A stretch of DNA of 64,000 nt from Nephrocerus scutellatus (lineage: Eukaryota; Arthropoda; Insecta; Diptera; Pipunculidae), in assembly GCA_947095585.1 (NCBI GenBank), contig OX352763.1, positions 99,675,908-99,739,907 of the forward strand, given 5' to 3'. The position numbers and the translations under genes were made by a program. Every line of letters begins with the position of its first letter. Positions within the stretch are counted from its first letter, which is position 1. The notes below the pieces were generated by a model. That model was given only the letters and a program-made list of their open reading frames with translations, was not told where the DNA came from and ran no database searches. Of the stretch, positions 60,590 to 64,000 are shown in pieces.

Positions 60590-61645
60590 CTTCGGTTTAA
60601 ACCCCAGTACATAGCAAACCGGGCTCAGTCATGGGAGACCTTTTTTTCACGGATATCAAAATTGATCCAAATTCAAATATTTATGAGACGATGCATCTCA
60701 AACTGCATCAACCCCGGAACCCGTTGTAGGACAGCCAGTTGCAACACTAGAAGCTGATGTGCTTCCAATACCTCGGCCTGTTGTTGGACAGCCGAAGTCT
60801 GCACCAAGTTCGGACGGTGTTGCCATACAGACCCCACCCGTATCTCACGAGGCTGTCGGATTAGGCTATGTACAATCTACAACCTCTGCTTCTGACGAAT
60901 CCACACTTGTCGAAGTCTGTAGCGTCATCTCGGAGTAATCCGGTTGTTCTTCTACGGGGAAGGCATTAGGCTGCAGTGGCAGAAAGAGAATGGTAGATTC
61001 ATCAAACGGAGCTCGCTTGAGAAAAGGCAGTTAGACATGACTTATGCATTTTCGAGAGTAGAGAGATTGCTCTCGAATATGCAATGCTTCCCCTAAACAA
61101 CGCGATAATTATCGGATTATATTTGATGATCAAAAACCACCCAATTCGGGTGCCAAAAAAGTTAAGACGGGACCTACACCTGACATACACATCTTCAGCA
61201 AAGTGGCTAGTGGTGTCAGGTTGAGTGTTGTCGCGACGGACCTGGCTACAAAATCCCTCACAAATGGGCAGATGGCTCATTTTCAAGAGGCGGCTATAGA
61301 CATCTCGATTGAGATGACCGATACCGGTGTTTGGCCGTAATTTACCGGCTCGTATTTCAAAACGGGGTGGCTCATTTTCGTGGGCATTGACGATACTACT
61401 GCGAGGTGGTTGCGCTCGAACTTCTAGAAGATTAGAGCCAAGAGTGGATTGAACGCGACGCTGGTGGAATAATAATCACTCTCCAAACCACACATCTTTT
61501 TCAGAGTTCGGAGCTATCTTCGGACAAGATTCTAGTCACAATCGCGGCGCTGAATGCCGGACTGCAGGCTAACTCTTGGAAAGTCATACAGAAAAAGCAG
61601 GAAGGTGCACTCCTCCACCTCGTATTGGCTGTGTACGACGCCTTA
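60590..61645 (+). pseudogene. LOA-group element ORF1 (gag-like), broken
   Basis: Nucleic-acid-binding gag-like ORF of the LOA element running to the window end. N-terminal low-complexity part at 60703-60935 has PVVGQPVATLEAD and PRPVVGQPKSAPSSDG, so the VVGQP word is repeated. The conserved part is at 61196-61425: SGVRLSVVATDLATKSLTNG, QEAAIDISIEM, a stop, then FTGSYFKTGWLIFVGIDD and TTARWLRSNF. The last part lies at 61509-61640 (DKILVTIAALNAGLQANSW, KVIQKKQEG, LHLVLAVYDAL). This order fits the ORF1 domain seen in insect LOA-type elements (DUF4780-like; from memory of the family, to be checked). No zinc knuckle was seen. Frameshifts and at least two stops. Confidence 0.68.
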
Positions 61646-61984
61646 ATAAGTAGGCGTTAATAGGTGTTAACTGCAAGCCCAGCTCTTCTGGCAACAGAGG
61701 CGGCAAAAGCATAGTTAAGCCGGTGGTCTACTATTGCAAAGATTGTACGAATGTACCTCGTATGGCCGGTAACGTGGCATGAACTTCCGTTTGGAGAAGC
61801 GGTGCTGCTGTGCACGCTAATCGGAAGATAGTTAAGTCGGATAATAATAGACCACAGGGCCAAACACTGACCGCTTGCCATAAGGGAAAAGGCCCAAAAG
61901 AAGCCCAATAACTCTAGCAAGCTAACTCCTCAAAAGAGGATTTACGAGCACCATTAGGGTTATAAAAGCGAATGCATCACGGTA

Positions 61985-64000
61985 AGGGCGCGTCCGCTAA
62001 CCTCTGCAAAAGATTCGCTGACGAAAACATAACCCTTAATCTTTAACCCTTGGCCATTCAAGAACCATGGGTTATCAGCGGACGGCAGTAGTGACATCAA
62101 CAGAAGGGGTGAGTGTCTTTTAGAACATCTCATTAATAATAATGTAAAAATTGTTAATAAGGGCTCGAAACCCACTTTCATAAATGGCATACACGAAGAA
62201 GTACTTGATCTCACGCTTGCCAGTCCATTTATATCTAGTATCATCGAAAACTGGCATGTGTGAGGAAGCCTCTCTGTCTGACCATCAACACATCAGGTTT
62301 GACCTTCCAGGAAGATTGGCATACGCTTCTTTCAGATACGATCCTAAGTCTACGGACTGGAATCTTTATCGGGGACTTGTCCTCACCAAGTTAGATATGC
62401 TACCTATTCCAATAAATTCCAATGGGAGCCTAGATGAGGCAGCTTATCAGTTAAATGATGTGTTTCTAGCTTCCTAATATGTCAGCTGTGTCCCCAAAAC
62501 GTAAGGTGTCCTGGTGGAATTACCGGATGGCCAAATTTAGGAATAATGTTAGAAAGCTTTTCAACACTTTTCAAACGCATGAAGAGCTGGGACGAATATA
62601 AGTTCGCCCTTATTAAGTATAACTATGAGCCACATGGAGGAAATGCTGAGAGAACATTGCTCATATGCCAGTAGCGGCACGAATCCACAAGGAACTCGTC
62701 TAGGATCAGACAAACTGTGTAAGCTTTTTGAAGAAAACAGATGGTAACTACACGTCGGACCGTGAGGACACAATTAGAAAGCTACTTCAAGTGCATTTCC
62801 CCGGTACGTCTACTTGTGTTTCACATACACTAAATGCTCCTAGCCATAGGGCACGTATTGGCAGCAGGGTAAATAGTTTATCTTAAAAAATATTTAGTCC
62901 GGATAAGATTAAATGGGCCGTAGGGCTCATCCTGCCGGGGTTGATTGCCTTGTTTAGCGCCAGCTACAACTGGAATTACACTCCGTATACCTGCAGAAAG
63001 GTTAACGTTATTTTCATCCCCAAACCAGGCAATAGGCCTAGTGAGCTGCCTTAATCTTACATACCAATAAGTCTTACATCATTTATTCTCGAATTTATGG
63101 AGAGACTTATTGCTGTTCATATCAGAGACTGGCTAGATACTTCTAGCCTTCTCCACTCAAGTCACTTTACATACAGGAAAGGTAAAAACACAGAGGGCGC
63201 CCTTGACTATCTAGGTAAAAAGATAAAAGGAACTTTTCGTTCCAAAAAACGGCTCTGTTCGCTTTCCTTGACATAAACATAGAGGGCGCCCTTCACTATC
63301 TAGGTAAAATGATAAAAGGAGCTTTGTTTGCTTTCTTTGATATTGAGGGTGCTTTCGATAACACTGGCTACGACTCAATAGCAAGAGCAATCAGTAACAG
63401 AGGTATCGAGGGATCAACCAACCAATGGATAAAGGCCATGCTGGAAATTCTAGTCATTACTTCCTCCTCAAGGGGAGTTTCTGTGTCGGTGATTGCAGCT
63501 AAGGGCTGCCCGCAAGGAGGCGTACTCTCGCCCCTTGTATGGTCACTTGTCATATCATAGACAACCTTCTAGCCGATGTCCATAGATCAGGTTACATCGC
63601 GATTGTTTATGCTGAAGATTTTGCGATCATAATTAGTAATTAGGTAAGTACAACACGTCTTAGAATGGTGCAGTAAAGAAGGGCTCTCCATCAATACTGA
63701 CAAAACTGTTCTAGTGCTTTTCAAGAAAGAAAGGTTGTCCGCTATGGGACCTATAGTCCTAAAATCACTACATTAGTGTATTCCACTAAGGTTAAATATA
63801 TCGGAATCATCCATGATAAACGACTAAACTGTCATTCTCATATCAAGTCCGCCATTGAGCGTGCCAATAGGGCCGCGTGGGCCTGTAGGCGCCTCTACGG
63901 CAGTACTTGGGTCTTAATCTTAAAATGGTACATTGGATGTGAGATCAATTATCACGTACGTGGCTATCATATTGTGGCCGAAAGTTCTTGAACGGATAAC
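61985..64000 (+). pseudogene. LOA-group element ORF2: endonuclease, RT and thumb (3' cut by window)
   Basis: Endonuclease start CKRFADENITLNL and AIQEPWVISG at 62003-62085. It jumps at once to SSDINRRGECLLEHLI at 62084-62132, so most of the catalytic domain is deleted. It continues with GSKPTFING, EEVLDLTLASPFISSIIENW and ASLSDHQHIRFDL (SDH motif) to 62300. Pre-RT linker 62300-62860. RT: FIPKPGNRPSELP near 63015, SYIPISLTSFILEFMERLI near 63056, motif A FAFFDIEGAFDNT near 63328-63365 after an 89-bp duplication, AKGCPQGGVLSPLVW near 63497-63543, YAEDFAI near 63607 in place of YADD. Thumb at 63776-63960 (KYIGIIHDKRLN, AAWACRRLYGSTW). Same family as 690-1985. Confidence 0.85.

Overview
The window is AT-rich, intron-poor DNA from an animal, most likely an insect and probably a higher fly (Diptera). 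The basis for that is the mix of decayed elements: RNase H-bearing LOA/I-group non-LTR elements, insect-type RTE elements, CR1/Jockey-group elements, a Tc1-like transposase, a tRNA-derived SINE, and a short non-autonomous element built like the Drosophila DINE-1/Helentron-associated elements. The species call is inference. I found no intact host gene, no rRNA, no functional tRNA and no CRISPR array in 64 kb. Nearly every recognisable coding stretch is a broken retrotransposon reading frame.

Layout. 0-5 kb: a short element (here called HINE-like), a LOA 3' part, a second HINE-like copy, an array of ~120-bp repeats, then the best-preserved RTE (3.3-5.1 kb). 5-13 kb: RTE scraps, a SINE touching an RTE 3' end (9.2-9.45 kb), a SINE with candidate target-site duplications (11.04-11.37 kb) and a strand-asymmetric A/C-rich repeat (12.7-13.1 kb). 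13.7-15.4 kb: a LOA copy abutting an RTE piece, both on minus. 17-22.6 kb: two CR1-group copies in opposite orientation with a HINE-like copy between them. 23.0-24.1 kb: the longest HINE-like copy, with nine ~115-bp internal repeats. 25.8-27.3 kb: a second RTE lineage on minus, interrupted by a SINE. 29-35 kb: HINE-like copies, a Tc1 fragment, (ATT)n and (GAAAT)n. 36.6-40.6 kb: Jockey, LOA and RTE fragments, partly nested. 44.3-46.6 kb: minus RTE, HINE-like repeats, then an array of ~155-bp CpG-rich repeats. 48-52 kb: small CR1, HINE-like, RTE and SINE pieces. 53.5-55.8 kb: a large minus LOA ORF2 part. 56.6-58.3 kb: an RTE copy split by a HINE-like insertion. 60.6-64.0 kb: the 5' part of a LOA element (gag-like ORF1, endonuclease, reverse transcriptase), cut by the window end.

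The elements relate to one another. The SINE 3' tail resembles the RTE 3' tail, as expected if RTE machinery mobilised the SINE. The HINE-like copies differ mainly in how many internal repeats they carry, so they look like a source of tandem (satellite-like) DNA. Nested insertions give a relative order, with RTE older than HINE-like and SINE insertions. Everything looks like a gene-poor, TE-dense (heterochromatin-like) region.
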